The notes below the pieces were generated by a model. It had not been told where the DNA came from. It saw only the letters and a list, made by a program, of their open reading frames with translations, and searched no databases. A stretch of 64,000 nucleotides of DNA, taken from the NCBI RefSeq assembly GCF_000524195.1, contig NW_020170386.1, positions 1,140,105 to 1,204,104 of the forward strand, in the 5' to 3' direction. Source of the DNA: Echinococcus granulosus (Eukaryota; Platyhelminthes; Cestoda; Cyclophyllidea; Taeniidae). Positions 61,431 through 64,000 of the stretch are shown here, in pieces. Made by a program: the position numbers and the translations under genes. Within the stretch, counting starts at the first letter, position 1; each line of letters begins with the position of its first letter.

Positions 61431-64000
61431 CTAAAGAAATCAGCTGCAGATATTTTTGTACCCAAATGCGTGCGGAGCATGTTGCATAACGTGAACGATT
61501 TTGCTTTATCCCAAAAAATGGAAAAGCCCTCCTGTGCATGCTTATGCAAGCTAACTAGAATTGCTCCACACTTATTGGATAATCAGTTCAGTACAAAAAA
61601 GTTACGCTTGCAGACACAAATACAAACAAATTCCGTTAGAGGAATCAAAAGTTTGGAATCCAGTGTCTGCATTTAAAGTCAAGAGTTACTGTAATAACAA
61701 AGCTTATGTTATTTGGCAGAAGAGGTGTTGCGGTACAATACGATTCCCCCAGATATTACGACCAGTATAATTTCACGATGCTGCATATAGCAGCTTGTTT
61801 TTTCGATATCTGATTCTAAATACAAATAAAGTCCTAAGTTATTAGGAAAATGCACCTATTTTAGAAATAGCTGATTAACTCATTTCGAGTGCTTTGCAGT
61901 TCTACAAACGACCGGCTGATTTAAGCCAATTCCCTACTTTTCTCCGGATTGGCTGAGCGGATCCTCGCACAGGCCTGAAGTGCTAGGAACCCGATCTTAC
62001 AGTCTTTTTACCCATTGTCATTTTATCACTTAAGGTCATTACCTGCTTTATAATGTGTGTGTAATGTCGTGATGGCTGATGGACCTCTAATAAAGCACTT
62101 ACTTAACTAGATTTCGAGCATTTTCAACTTAACTGTGGAAATCAAAATGGCTATCATTAATGCCGTTTTGTAGTTTTTCCAGCCTCCCTCAAAGTATATG
62201 CAGGACTAACTATTATTACTAACCTTGGGCTGGTACACTAGCCACTGCGGTAAGGCTACTAGGACGGGAGTAAAAGCCACAGATACTGGATATCCCGTGC
62301 ATGTAAATGTACGTTAAAATCGATGTCGAGGGAATGCGCTTTGTCTGAGCTCTTATCTTGCCCGGTGTTACTGCGTTTATGCAAGAACTTTTTATCCACT
62401 ATTCGTTAATATCGCGTTTAGACTAATTTGAATAGAAAAAAATTACTGTGGCAGTCAATCACAAAGTGCGAGGACAGGCTCGATTATTCACGTGACAAGA
62501 CCTTGATTTTTCACGCAGAGTAGGTGGGCCGACACGATGTGCACTTATTTTTTTAGCAACCACCACCTGAGTCGCTAATGTACCTCCTCGCTGAAATGAG
62601 TGGTTTTGCAGTGGGCCAAGCAACGGAGGTAATGGCTGGAGGGGCGATTATGAGGGCGGGGGAGCCAGACGGTGATGCGAGCGGGCGAAGCGATGGGCCG
62701 TGCGTGGAGAGTCAAACCGTGGACACCGTTGTCGGAAATGTGCCCTCTCAACTCAGTGCCTAAATTATCCTTCAAACCTAAAAAAAAAAATGGCAAAACA
62801 ACACCCAGGAGCCACTGCTGATCGGAAGGTTCGAAAACCACCTTCCAAATTAAATAGGAACCAGTAACTTATCTGTATGAAATAATTCTTACTCAATCTC
62901 ACATTTCTTTTTGCCACTGTTAGGCACAAACCGGTCCCAAATCCGTAACGAGCTTGTGTACATCAGTACCGGTACTAGCCTCGCGCGGGAGTTTACGAGG
63001 TGGAACTTTACTCTCCCTTGAACAAATAACCTCAATTTCGTATGACTGAATTCAAGCTACCTACTGCTGTGAAAAGCTGTCCAATTCAACTCTTTAGTTT
63101 CCCAGCTATCTAGTGGTCTGACGGGCTCCATGACTCCTCCTGTCCTATCGAATAACGGCTGAACACGTCTCTCACCTAGCTGTGCATCCCATGTTCCGCT
63201 AATACAGTAACGCAGTAGGAAATCAAATGCATATGTAACCAACAGCGAACCCCATCGACGTCGACTTCTACGGCAGAGCTGCATTGTTTAGGATATAAGG
63301 ATGTTGCGAAACGAAACGAGGTAGGCGAAATAAAGAATCCCCAATAAATTGTCCGACACCGTTAGCCGCCGAAATTGTTAGAAGTGTTCGAATATACTAA
63401 AACCACCGGACGAAACGAGGGCTCTAGCACTAACTATTGTTACAGCTTACTTTTGTCATTTAATATGTGTTTTGAAGCAAAATAACAATTGCAAATGAAA
63501 AGGAACAGTGCCATGACGGCTCCAGTTGAATGCAGGGAGCCTAGGCTAGTCCGCAGTGCGGCGGTAGGCGCAAGGACTCAAGAGTCTCCTGCACCCTTCC
63601 ATCGATTTGCTTATTCATTGGTCGATAAGGGCGGCTGCGGTGCGTACGTGTGTGTCCACTCCGCGTGCACAAGCATGGGCTCGCGATTGCACCATATGGA
63701 GACGCTTCTTTATTGGCTAATTGTACCCGGGTTAAAGCGGAGACCCAGGGTAGATCCTCATTCGTCGGCGGAGCTATGCCTGCCGGTTCTCTCTTGTGGG
63801 ACGCTTTCTCGCCTTCCCGGTCGGTGAGCCCTAATACCAATCAGGCATCTCAACCTCTGTGGCTCCTGGGTAACACTTTTTCTCAGCGTAAGTAGGTCTG
63901 TGGTAACACTTTCCATCTGTAATCATCTGCTTCATGCAAAACAACTCGTGTCAAGCTTGCAGAACAACCCAGTCAGACGTTCGTAAGAGCAACTCTGCCT
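61431..64000. other. Right-end region without an identified gene; GC-rich from 62560
   Basis: 61431-62560 is AT-rich, upstream of the first LARS2 exon seen, and may hide its leader exon. From about 62570 to 62850, and again from 63050 to 63850, GC content rises and open frames appear on both strands: plus 62578-62763, minus 63057-63284, plus 63489-63827 and minus 63541-63840. None shows a known domain. Overlapping frames on both strands usually reflect composition, so I do not call genes. The block might be a repeat or the 5' part of a gene beyond the window. Confidence 0.3.

Overview
The window is nuclear DNA from a metazoan. It contains at least eight spliced protein genes on both strands, with GT-AG introns and AT-rich intergenic DNA, and no operons of bacterial type, CRISPR arrays or rRNA. 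Many introns are extremely short: 29, 29, 30, 31, 32, 36, 40 and 42 nt, next to others of 50-80 nt. Genes are compact and separated by a few hundred bases to a few kilobases. That intron-size pattern is typical of flatworms, and the compactness favours a tapeworm (cestode). This is an inference and I cannot name a species. Three runs of exactly 100 N (19854-19953, 42472-42571, 53037-53136) are assembly gaps.

Layout, left to right. 1-4900: mostly AT-rich DNA, with an unrecognised Ser/Arg-rich minus-strand gene (exons 2091-2593 and 2682-2853) and a possible small zinc-ribbon exon on the plus strand (3740-3958). 4911-7328 (minus): a pyridoxal-phosphate class V aminotransferase / cysteine-desulfurase-like enzyme in eight exons. 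8232-9117 (plus): the C-terminal endonuclease half of the mismatch-repair protein MLH3. 11944-24944 (plus): a ZnT1-like zinc exporter in eight coding exons, with two alternative Cys-rich last exons. 27822-28994 and 29141-30567 (both minus): RPAC2 and RPAC1, the two alpha-like subunits that heterodimerise in RNA polymerases I and III, arranged head to tail about 150 bp apart. 31121-33969 (plus): nucleoporin NUP85. 34799-36969 (plus): mitochondrial ribosomal protein uL15m (MRPL15). 39927-46422 (minus): a divergent seven-helix receptor split by a 5 kb intron. About 49049-61430 (minus): mitochondrial leucyl-tRNA synthetase (LARS2), with HMGH and KMSKS motifs in many exons. 61431-64000 has no gene I can identify.

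Most genes are housekeeping: RNA polymerase I/III, nuclear pore, mitochondrial ribosome, mitochondrial tRNA charging and DNA repair. The exceptions are the zinc exporter, the orphan receptor and the cysteine-desulfurase-like enzyme. The most notable observations are the RPAC1-RPAC2 tandem pair (possibly one polycistronic, trans-spliced unit), the duplicated alternative Cys-rich tail of the zinc transporter, the class of about 30-nt introns (some of them frame-preserving), and the receptor with degenerate rhodopsin-family motifs. Exon junctions were worked out by hand from reading-frame phase and splice consensus. Junctions called confident have matching phases; others are marked uncertain.
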